Source: Flavobacterium potami (GTDB lineage Bacteria > Bacteroidota > Bacteroidia > Flavobacteriales > Flavobacteriaceae). Taken from it: a stretch of DNA of 64,000 nucleotides. The stretch covers positions 1-64,000 of the forward strand of contig NZ_JAINUY010000009.1 of the NCBI RefSeq assembly GCF_020026915.1, written 5' to 3'. This document shows, piece by piece, positions 15,896 through 23,791 of the stretch. Position 1 is the stretch's first letter; each line of letters opens with the position of its first letter. Below the pieces are notes generated by a model. It worked only from the letters and a program-made list of their open reading frames with translations. It was not told the origin of the DNA and ran no database searches. A program made the translations under genes and the position numbers.

Positions 15896-18800
15896 CTAAT
15901 TAATCAGCTTACTTGGCGGGAAACCAAACTGCTTTTTAAAACAACGACTGAAATACAACGGATCATTAAACCCAACTAAATCAGTTACTTCAGAAACATT
16001 GTATTTCTTCGTTTTGAGCAGTTCTGCTGATTTTTTCAAACGAATGGTTCTAATAAACTCATTAGGAGCCAAATCTGTTAGTTCTTTTATTTTTCTGTAT
16101 AATTTAGAAGAACTCACACCCAGTTTATCACAAAGAAAATCGGTTGAAAGATCAACATCACTTAAATGATCGTTGATTAAATTGGTTATTTTCTCCATAA
16201 ACTCTTCATCAATTGGAGAATGTGTAAGCATACTTATTTTGCTTTCTACTTCTCCTGAGAATTTCTGTTTGAGTTCAAGCCTCGATTTGATGATATTTTC
16301 AATAACCGTCTTAAGCAACAAAGGTTCAAAAGGTTTTGCTAAATAACCATCAGCTCCCATTTCATAACCTTTAACTTTGTCCATGTTTTCACCAAGTGCG
16401 GTCAACATTACAACCGGAATATGACTAATAAATTCATCATTTTTAAGTTCACGCACAAATTCTAAACCGTCCATAACTGGCATCATAACGTCTGCAACAC
16501 ATAAAATCGGTTTAATTTGACGACAAATTCTCAAACCTTCCTCTCCATTTTCTGCATCATAAACTTTATAATAATCCGATAAATAGTCAACAAGGTATTT
16601 CCTCAATTCACTATTGTCCTCAATCACCAATATTTTTTCTTTCATATCAGTGTTTTGAATGATTTTCTTAGCCGCTTTTTCTGGAATAAGCATACTTAGA
16701 TTATCATTTTTCAAAGCATATTCAAACACTTCTTTATGTTCGTAAGAAGCACGATCAATCGGAATTTCAACTCTAAACGTACTTCCTTTTCCAGCCGTAC
16801 TTTCTACAGAAATAATTCCTTTATGAATTGACACTAGAGATTTTACCAACGAAAGACCAATTCCCGATCCTGTGTTATTGTCTTTGCTGTTTGAAGCCTG
16901 GTAAAAACGTTTGAAGATTTTATCCATACTTTTTAACGGAATACCAATTCCGTCATCAACGACCTCTATCACTAAAATATCTTCAACGGTATCTTTCAGT
17001 CTGATATACAAATCGACATTCCCATTTTTATTGGTAAACTTCAAAGCATTCGACAATAAATTATATAGAATTTTGTCGTACTTATCATTATCCAACCAGC
17101 CGTTTATTTCATCATCTTCAGAAATAAAATTGAGCTTAATCTTTTTGTTATAAGCCATTTCTTTAAATGAATCAAAAATATTTTTAGAGTACGATAAAAT
17201 ATCGGTTTTAGTCACTTTTAGTTTTAGTTCACCCGATTGCGCTTTTCTAAAATCTAAGACCTGATTTACAAGATTCAATAATCTGCTGGCATTTTGATAA
17301 ATCAGATTGTATCTGCTTTTTTCGTAATCTGTAGCATGGCTATTTTCGTCTAAAAGCTGTTTTGCAGGACCTAAAATCAGCGTTAAAGGTGTTCTTAACT
17401 CATGAGAAATATTGGTAAAAAAACGTAATTTTTCATTGTTCAATTTAACATCATGCTCTCTGTTTACCTTTTCTGTAAGCAATTCTTGTTTTAAACGAAT
17501 ACGGTTTTTGATTTCTTTTCTAATGAAATAAAAGATTCCAAACAAAATCGCAAAAAATAGTAGAAACGAAGTTGGCGTTAACCAAAATGGCGGTAAGATT
17601 TTTATTTTATAAGAAACCGTTTTACTCCAATATCCGTCGCTGTTGCTAGATCTTATTTTAAACACATAATTTCCAGGATAAAGGTTCGTATACTGCACAA
17701 TTCTGGATGTACTATTTGCTGTAATCCAATGTTTGTCAAAACCTTCTAGCATATACTGAAACTTATTAAGCTTTTCATTTGCAAATGACGGTGCCGAAAA
17801 CTGAATCGAAAAGTTGCGGTTTTTATGGCTTAATTCGATTTCATTACCATAATTCAAATCTTTAGAAAGCGGAATTTCTCCGTTGATTTCCATTTCTGGA
17901 AAAACTTCTTCGTTCTGAATTTTAAATTCGGAAATAACAGGCAATGGTGACCAATTATTTCTTTTCATTGTAGGAGGAGAAAAAGAAATAATTCCGTTTT
18001 TTCCACCTAAAAATATATTCGAATTATTAAAAAGAAAAAAACCGCTTGAACTAAAAACATCTAGTCTGTTTCCGCTGTTTACATGATAAATACTAATATC
18101 TTTTAAATTCGATTTAACAAAAGCAATATTATTGTTATTGATATTAAGCCATAAATTTCCATTGGCATCTGATAAAATATCTGTAATCCATTTTCCTGAA
18201 AGTTCTTTAAGATTTTTTACCGGTTCAAATTCATTAATTCTCGGATTGTACAAACACAGACCAAAACGCGTCGAAGCCCATATTTTACCTTTTTGATCTA
18301 CTAAAACGTCACTTACGTTTTCATCATGAGGCACTCCTTTCTCTTTGATAAAAAGTGACGAATAAGTATCAATCTTTCCTGAATTGATATTGTATTTTAC
18401 AACTCCAGTTTCAGTAGCAAACCAAACATTATTTTTAGCATCTCTTTCTATAGCATTAATCTGAAAACCAGGTAAAAGTTCGCTTGAAGTCTGGACTTGT
18501 AATGTTTTAGTATTCAGGATAACTGCACCTTCACCAAAAGATCCTACAATCATTAAATCATTTCCTATTTTACTAAAAGCAAAAACAGGCGATTTCTCAA
18601 ATCCAACTTTAATTTCTCTGGACGAATTTGTAGCATAATTGTAAACCAGAACATTTCCATCCCAAAGACCACAGTAAAAAATTCTTCCATCATCAGAATA
18701 AATGCTGGCAATGTCTTTTCCAGTATTGTGTAATGGTGTCGAACCTTTTGTATTGGAAAGATAAAGTCCGTTGTGATAAGTTGCTACAATAATTTTCTCA

Positions 18801-19930
18801 TCGTAAGTTTTGGCAAAACCTCTAATACGAGGCGCTTGATTGCCAATAGATCTTGAGATATCTTTATTTAAAGTAAACTGATTTTCGTATGGATCGTATT
18901 TGTCCAATCCGTCTTCAGTTCCAATCCATAAAACGCCGGATTTATCAAAGTAAAGTGATGAAATTAGGTTATCGACAAGAGAAGTATCATCAGACAAAAT
19001 AGAATAATACCATTTGTAATTTCCTTTCTGAATGTCTTCCAGTTGATCACAAACTAAAAGTCCACCTAAAGTTCCAACCCAATATTTACCATCAGGAGCA
19101 CGCGCAACGGAAAGAAAATACGGACCTAAAGCGCCTCTAACTTGTTTGTTTTCAATATATAAATTAACAAACTGATTAGTCGTTTTATTCAATTTATACA
19201 AACCTTCACGAGTTCCAACAAAAATATCTGATTTAGCATCTTCGTAAATGAAGTTGATATACGGATTCTTTATATTCGAGTTGGGCACAGAAAGCGTGTA
19301 ATTGTTAATTCTAACAATTGCCCCTTTTGAATCCATCGTAATTCTTGCGACAGAAGATTTTTCATAACTTCCAATCCAGACGTTTCCTTTTTTATCTTCA
19401 AAAATTTCTTTGACGTATTCAAAACCTTTTAGCTTAATTTTCTCGAATCGGTTTTCCTTCAAAAAGAACAAATAAATTCCTTTTGTTTTTGTACCTACCC
19501 AGACTCTTTCGAATTTATCAACATAAACCGATCTGACTTCATCATCTGGCAAACTGTTTGGATCATCTTTTTTATGGAAAAAAGTAGTAAAAACATGTGT
19601 ATCCATCTTGAAAAGCGTCAAACCTTTTCTCGTTCCAATCCACAAAAAGTTGTTTTTTTCGTCCAGTTCTAAAGCTGTGATATCATCATTGTATAATTTA
19701 TTTTTTCCAGGCGTAGAACTCATGTAGTTTTTAAACTGATAACCGTCAAAACGATTTAAACCAGAGAATGTTCCAAACCACATAAAACCCTTTTTATCCT
19801 GCACAATATGGCGTACGGAATTATGAGACAATCCGTTATTATCATTATAATGCGCAAATTTTATATTCTGTGAATGTGAATAATAAAATGCCGCAAAGAA
19901 TAAGAATAGAATAAAGGTTTTTTGTTTCAT
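15896..19930 (-). CDS. Hybrid two-component system regulator (HTCS)
   Basis: Single-polypeptide sensor and transcription activator of 1344 residues, the typical PUL regulator. Order: signal peptide 1-20; periplasmic double beta-propeller of Reg_prop repeats (e.g. VWIGTRKGL-type strands) to about 690; Y_Y_Y domain about 695-770; one membrane helix about 783-805; HisKA with H843 in FFTNISHELRTPL; HATPase with DDGIGI and GSGIGLSL; receiver 1098-1215 with D1147 in ADVMMPVMDG; AraC-type DNA-binding domain about 1250-1344. It should bind an oligosaccharide in the periplasm and activate target promoters. Putative operators lie upstream of inositol oxygenase, SusC and GH89. It begins 52 bp after the metallophosphoesterase gene, possibly one operon. 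All phosphotransfer residues are present. Confidence 0.96.
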   Translation of the reverse strand: MKQKTFILFLFFAAFYYSHSQNIKFAHYNDNNGLSHNSVRHIVQDKKGFMWFGTFSGLNRFDGYQFKNYMSSTPGKNKLYNDDITALELDEKNNFLWIGTRKGLTLFKMDTHVFTTFFHKKDDPNSLPDDEVRSVYVDKFERVWVGTKTKGIYLFFLKENRFEKIKLKGFEYVKEIFEDKKGNVWIGSYEKSSVARITMDSKGAIVRINNYTLSVPNSNIKNPYINFIYEDAKSDIFVGTREGLYKLNKTTNQFVNLYIENKQVRGALGPYFLSVARAPDGKYWVGTLGGLLVCDQLEDIQKGNYKWYYSILSDDTSLVDNLISSLYFDKSGVLWIGTEDGLDKYDPYENQFTLNKDISRSIGNQAPRIRGFAKTYDEKIIVATYHNGLYLSNTKGSTPLHNTGKDIASIYSDDGRIFYCGLWDGNVLVYNYATNSSREIKVGFEKSPVFAFSKIGNDLMIVGSFGEGAVILNTKTLQVQTSSELLPGFQINAIERDAKNNVWFATETGVVKYNINSGKIDTYSSLFIKEKGVPHDENVSDVLVDQKGKIWASTRFGLCLYNPRINEFEPVKNLKELSGKWITDILSDANGNLWLNINNNNIAFVKSNLKDISIYHVNSGNRLDVFSSSGFFLFNNSNIFLGGKNGIISFSPPTMKRNNWSPLPVISEFKIQNEEVFPEMEINGEIPLSKDLNYGNEIELSHKNRNFSIQFSAPSFANEKLNKFQYMLEGFDKHWITANSTSRIVQYTNLYPGNYVFKIRSSNSDGYWSKTVSYKIKILPPFWLTPTSFLLFFAILFGIFYFIRKEIKNRIRLKQELLTEKVNREHDVKLNNEKLRFFTNISHELRTPLTLILGPAKQLLDENSHATDYEKSRYNLIYQNASRLLNLVNQVLDFRKAQSGELKLKVTKTDILSYSKNIFDSFKEMAYNKKIKLNFISEDDEINGWLDNDKYDKILYNLLSNALKFTNKNGNVDLYIRLKDTVEDILVIEVVDDGIGIPLKSMDKIFKRFYQASNSKDNNTGSGIGLSLVKSLVSIHKGIISVESTAGKGSTFRVEIPIDRASYEHKEVFEYALKNDNLSMLIPEKAAKKIIQNTDMKEKILVIEDNSELRKYLVDYLSDYYKVYDAENGEEGLRICRQIKPILCVADVMMPVMDGLEFVRELKNDEFISHIPVVMLTALGENMDKVKGYEMGADGYLAKPFEPLLLKTVIENIIKSRLELKQKFSGEVESKISMLTHSPIDEEFMEKITNLINDHLSDVDLSTDFLCDKLGVSSSKLYRKIKELTDLAPNEFIRTIRLKKSAELLKTKKYNVSEVTDLVGFNDPLYFSRCFKKQFGFPPSKLIN

Positions 19931-19982
19931 GGAAATAAATTATAAATGCAATTTAATCTTTTTGATTTAATAAATATCAAAA

Positions 19983-21812
19983 TTATTTAACAGATAAATT
20001 ATCAATTTTACTGTTTTTCAAATCAATCAGAAAGTGATCGGAAGGTTCACCATTCATGGTTTTACGAAATATATCTGCCCACAAAATCAGTTTTGGATCA
20101 CCGGACTTTTTTAACTGCTTACAAATCAATTCGTACTGTTGTAATTTCTTCTTTCCAATTTCAGAAAAAGCCAATTCATCAGCATTTTTTAATCGGTAGA
20201 AATCGAAAATCATATCGAAACCTGTCCAAGACTCAAAATCAGAAAGTGTTAGCGAATTCTCTTTCAAATCTTCCTTTACGTCTTGCGCTTTTTTATTCAT
20301 TTCTAATAAATCCCTGCCGGAAAGTCTTTCAATTGATTTTAAGAAATCAACTGGAAAATCTTCAGGCAAGAATCTTAAACGAACTAACTCTTTTAAATGC
20401 CAATTGGTAAACTCTTTATAATCTTTAGCTTTAAGTATTGCTTTATCCCAAATCGTATTGCTTTTAATATCTTTCAAGTGTGCATATTCTTCTTCATAAA
20501 AAGGAAACAAACTATCAAATTTTTCCACTTTGCCTACAACAATTGTTTCTACTTCAAGTTTATAATCAGAATGAATCGTCAATATTTTGTAAGCTGGCAT
20601 ATAAGCCGCAAGTGAAGGCGTTTGAATATTGAAAAGCGTATTCCCTTTTGCTGTTGTTCGAATACCTGTGTCGTTGATGTGCATGTGTCCACCAAAGTGA
20701 ATCTGAATTCCGGCATCGGCAAATTGCTGCGCTACCTCTTCATCTGGAACTCTTTGCAATTGCATTTTATTAGCACCAAAAAGCTGTTTTAATTCGGGTG
20801 AAGCATCATCATTAAATTCAACCATCGGATAATGACTAAAAGCAATCAATATTTTTCCTTTTTGTTTCGCTTCCGCGGAAACCTTTTTGACCCAATTAGT
20901 TAAATGACTTTTATAAATTAGAACGTTATTATAACCTGTATTGGCTCCCGAAAAATCTTTTGGATTATTCAGTTCACCTGATAATTTCTCATTAGGAACA
21001 TACGCATTCGCATCAATTGCCAAAAGCCAGATTCCTTTTATCGGTTCGACCAAATAACTTGCATCGGGAAGATGCAAATTGGTGTTTTTAATTACATACG
21101 TTCTTTTTTCTAAAGCAGATTCTTTTAGTGCTTTTTTAAAGTTATAATCTTGATAATTGTAGTTTGAAAATGGGGTTTCCCAATATAAATCGGTCTTTTT
21201 GGGAAAGAAGCCAAAATCACGCATTTCCTGAATCGTTTCTTTGTAACCCCAGTTTTTTATGTCGGCTGTAATGATGGGTTCTAGTTCCGTTTTACTTTTA
21301 TCAAAATTGTTTGGTGAACTGCTGATAATCTGTTCTTTTCCGTCTTTTCCTAAAAAATCGGTTTTAACAGCATCTTGTGCAAAAGGCCTTACTACATCAT
21401 GATTTCCTGTAGTAACAAAGAATGAAAGTCCGTATTTTTGTGAATATTCATTAAGAATTTTTCGCAATCCGCGAACGTGGACAGGCTGTCCATCATCGCT
21501 GAAATCACCTGGAAGTACGACTTGTTTTATGCCTCTTTTTACGATGTCATTTAAAGCTTCTAAAAAAGCAAAATAGTTTTCGTTGAAAATTCTCGTAGAA
21601 TGCAATTGAGCATTCATCGTTCTGATATTGGCATATTCGCCTGTTACTGGATTCGGAATTCCCTGATAACTATTATCGTCAAATTTTGCATAAATATCTT
21701 GTAAATGAGCATCGGCTATAAAAGCAATCTGAGTTTCTTTTTTAACGTTCTGTTGCGATTTGCAAGAATTTAAAGAAAATAAAATTAAAAATATAGCCGA
21801 TATTCTAAACAT
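19983..21812 (-). CDS. Calcineurin-like metallophosphoesterase, lipoprotein
   Basis: Predicted lipoprotein of 609 residues (lipobox LNSC, C17), so periplasmic or surface exposed. Dinuclear metal motifs in order: D34-A-H36, GDFSDDG (102-108), GNHD (136-139), a later SHYP, and GGHMH. These are the five blocks of calcineurin-like phosphoesterases. An alpha-helical C-terminal region of about 170 residues, with no domain I recognise, follows the catalytic part. Substrate unknown. Lying directly upstream of the HTCS and within a locus that includes inositol oxygenase, it could remove phosphate from an inositol-phosphate or other sugar phosphate (inference). A 48-bp-armed inverted repeat separates it from the DUF4861-like gene upstream. 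Confidence 0.85.
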   Translation of the reverse strand: MFRISAIFLILFSLNSCKSQQNVKKETQIAFIADAHLQDIYAKFDDNSYQGIPNPVTGEYANIRTMNAQLHSTRIFNENYFAFLEALNDIVKRGIKQVVLPGDFSDDGQPVHVRGLRKILNEYSQKYGLSFFVTTGNHDVVRPFAQDAVKTDFLGKDGKEQIISSSPNNFDKSKTELEPIITADIKNWGYKETIQEMRDFGFFPKKTDLYWETPFSNYNYQDYNFKKALKESALEKRTYVIKNTNLHLPDASYLVEPIKGIWLLAIDANAYVPNEKLSGELNNPKDFSGANTGYNNVLIYKSHLTNWVKKVSAEAKQKGKILIAFSHYPMVEFNDDASPELKQLFGANKMQLQRVPDEEVAQQFADAGIQIHFGGHMHINDTGIRTTAKGNTLFNIQTPSLAAYMPAYKILTIHSDYKLEVETIVVGKVEKFDSLFPFYEEEYAHLKDIKSNTIWDKAILKAKDYKEFTNWHLKELVRLRFLPEDFPVDFLKSIERLSGRDLLEMNKKAQDVKEDLKENSLTLSDFESWTGFDMIFDFYRLKNADELAFSEIGKKKLQQYELICKQLKKSGDPKLILWADIFRKTMNGEPSDHFLIDLKNSKIDNLSVK

Positions 21813-21882
21813 GTATTTTGTTTTTAATTTTATGATTACCCGTTCTTTGTCCTATTTTTAAAAATAGAAAACCTGTAAAATC

Positions 21883-22015
21883 AGACGCGGATTAAACAAA
21901 TTCGCTAATGCGAAGACGCGGATAAAAACGGAGTTTTATTAATCTTTTTAAAAATATAAATAGATTATCCGTTTTTATCCGCGTCTTTACGAAGTAAATC
22001 TGTTTAATCCGCGTC
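21883..22015. repeat. Large inverted repeat with 48-bp arms
   Basis: Left arm 21883-21932 (gacgcggattaaacaaattc...) and right arm 21968-22015 (ending tctgtttaatccgcgtc) are nearly complementary over about 48 bp with a 35-bp loop. It begins 21 bp past the DUF4861-like stop codon. The motif gacgcggat occurs twice in each arm. Likely folds in RNA and may terminate or protect the upstream transcript. Confidence 0.75.
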
Positions 22016-22036
22016 CGTACTTAACGGATAGTTCAA

Positions 22037-22888
22037 TTATTTTTTAATAAATGCTTCCAATTTATCTAAAGTGTTTAATTCTGTTTCTCTTGCACTCGAA
22101 GATATAATTGAAGTTTCTAAGCTTTTTGCAGGTTTTGAAATCAATAAATATTGTGTTCCGTCGTCTTTAGTTGTTTCATAATCTTTCGGATTGTACATAA
22201 TTGCAGCTCCAACTTCAACAATTTCAGCAGCTACATCTTCTGGGTGTTTTCCCCAAACTGCTATGTAATTCGTTCCTTTTTTAGTGGCACAATCTTTAAA
22301 GTAATTTACTCCTGTTGCAAATTGTACTTTTTCTCCGTTTAAAGAAACTGCTTCCACTTTTGCTTCTCTTTTACCAGAAAACACCGTAACGCGAACCAAA
22401 ATATCAACTTTTTTTCCTTTGTATGGAACGCCTCTCGAAATCATTTCCATCCAAGAAGTATTTTCTGTTTTTCCAACACGAGCCAAACGATTCGTTACCG
22501 GATTCAAAGGCACTACTTTTTCGCCATCCCAAAGTTTTACACCACCTAAACCTACGGTAGATGCAACTTTATAATAATCAGCTCCCCATCCTTCTTTTTG
22601 TTGTTGCGGCGTCGGGTACCAATTTGCTTTTCTTAATTCTAAACCTGGTTTTGCTTTAGAATACACATCGATTGCAACTTTATTACTAAAGTAAATTCGC
22701 AACGCCATCCATTCATTTTCAACTGCAGGTCCGTGATGTCCGATCGTTTTATATAAATCTCCTGACTCTGAGCCAATATCTGTCAGATATGTAATTTTAT
22801 CAGACTTCATATACAAACTGGTGTCTGTATTATTTTGCCCGAAACAAATGCAGCTAAAAAGTAAAGAGGTTACGATAGATAATTTCAT
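22037..22888 (-). CDS. Secreted DUF4861-like protein
   Basis: 283 residues with a signal peptide (about 1-17, CICFGQ). The body matches my memory of the DUF4861 family: SESGDLYKTIGHHGPAVENE, MALRIYF, GWGADYYKVASTVGLGGVKL, and a closing LLISKPAKSLE. These proteins are found next to pectin- or ulvan-type degradation genes, and no reaction is established that I know of. It lies downstream of the small secreted protein and the two GH92 genes, after a 323-bp gap that contains repeat copy 2, so co-expression is uncertain. Conserved His, Glu and Asp in the first half could form an active site. Possibly an auxiliary enzyme or binding protein. Confidence 0.6.
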   Translation of the reverse strand: MKLSIVTSLLFSCICFGQNNTDTSLYMKSDKITYLTDIGSESGDLYKTIGHHGPAVENEWMALRIYFSNKVAIDVYSKAKPGLELRKANWYPTPQQQKEGWGADYYKVASTVGLGGVKLWDGEKVVPLNPVTNRLARVGKTENTSWMEMISRGVPYKGKKVDILVRVTVFSGKREAKVEAVSLNGEKVQFATGVNYFKDCATKKGTNYIAVWGKHPEDVAAEIVEVGAAIMYNPKDYETTKDDGTQYLLISKPAKSLETSIISSSARETELNTLDKLEAFIKK

Positions 22889-23063
22889 AATTTAAATATT
22901 ATAGTTTAAGTGTAATTCCTGTAAATTTAAAAACAACTTTCAACAATCTACCAAGAATTCTGCCTAATGTTCAGAAATTATCATTTTATAGTGAAAATGT
23001 GATTTTTTTAAATTAATCTTCTTTCTCTTCTTTCTCTACAAATATTTTGGATTCATTTATTTT
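22889..23063. other. Spacer upstream of the DUF4861-like gene
   Basis: AT-rich, no open frame worth calling and no copy of the 21-bp direct repeat. The rest of the gap up to 23211 holds repeat copy 2. A promoter for the DUF4861-like gene may lie here, but I see no convincing TAnnTTTG box. Confidence 0.5.
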
Positions 23064-23197
23064 AAACACATAGAAACATAGATGTAAATATTTTAAAAGG
23101 CGTTTCACTTGCATCAATTCACATAGCTATGTGTAAAAACTAGTTTTTCTAAAAAACTCTCTTTTTATAAATTACAAGTCTATGTTTCTATGTGTTT
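23064..23197. repeat. Interspersed 134-138 bp palindromic repeat, copy 2
   Basis: Ends aaacacatagaaacatag (23064-23081) and ctatgtttctatgtgttt (23180-23197). Internal palindromes cacatagctatgtg (23120-23133) and aaaaactagttttt (23135-23148). Shares the inner block aaaaggcgtttcact and caattcacatag-type wording with copy 3. It ends 14 bp from the stop codon at 23212. Confidence 0.85.
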
Positions 23198-23211
23198 ATT
23201 ATAAATCCATC

Positions 23212-23778
23212 TTATTTATCGATTACTTTTACCAACGTCGGATTTATTCCCAACGGATTTTTGATGATTTTGCAGATTAACGGAAACTCGGGATTTTTCA
23301 CAATCCACATCTCAGTTTCATCGATTTGAGCAATTACATGCAAAGTTTCTACCGTTTTTCCATCAATTGAAATACTATTCTTGTCGTTGTTTTTATCTAA
23401 AACATAAGTCGTTTTATTATAAACAAATGAATTATTTTTCACTAAATTCTGATAGGCAGACCTTGAAATCATAAAAAAAGTTTCTGTTGCCTTTAAGTTT
23501 AGTACTGGAGCATATTCTCCCTGATTAAAACTTAGTTCAGTTCCATTTTTTAAAGCTTCAGGCAACATTACGATACTACTTTTTACACCTCTTGTTTCTA
23601 ATTTGAAAGTCAATCCGTCATTTGCTAATTGAGCAATTAAAGTCAGTGTTCTGGTTTGCCCGTGAAGTTTACAGACATAGTTCAATTCTGTATTATTTTT
23701 TATTGTCGGTATGTAATTCTGAGCTATTCCTTTCTGATAAACAATGCAGAAAAGAATCATTAAAAATATATTTTTCAT
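23212..23778 (-). CDS. Small secreted protein of unknown function in the GH92 operon
   Basis: 188 residues with a signal peptide (about 1-19, YQKGIAQ). I do not recognise the family. The remainder is predicted mostly beta-strand (alternating polar and hydrophobic residues), with LNYVCKLHGQTRTLTLIAQL near the start and a closing NPLGINPTLVKVIDK; two cysteines occur (C36 region and near residue 170). It starts 13 bp after the upstream GH92 gene ends, so it is almost certainly co-transcribed. It could be a small carbohydrate-binding protein or a lipocalin-like fold; that is a guess from strand pattern only. Repeat copy 2 follows directly. Confidence 0.75.
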   Translation of the reverse strand: MKNIFLMILFCIVYQKGIAQNYIPTIKNNTELNYVCKLHGQTRTLTLIAQLANDGLTFKLETRGVKSSIVMLPEALKNGTELSFNQGEYAPVLNLKATETFFMISRSAYQNLVKNNSFVYNKTTYVLDKNNDKNSISIDGKTVETLHVIAQIDETEMWIVKNPEFPLICKIIKNPLGINPTLVKVIDK

Positions 23779-23791
23779 CTTGTTTATCCTT

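Noticed and set aside
21852..21867. Palindrome ctatttttaaaaatag as a terminator
   Set aside because: The stem is almost all A-T and has no spacing for a loop. It lies just upstream of the metallophosphoesterase gene and there is already a large dyad beside it.
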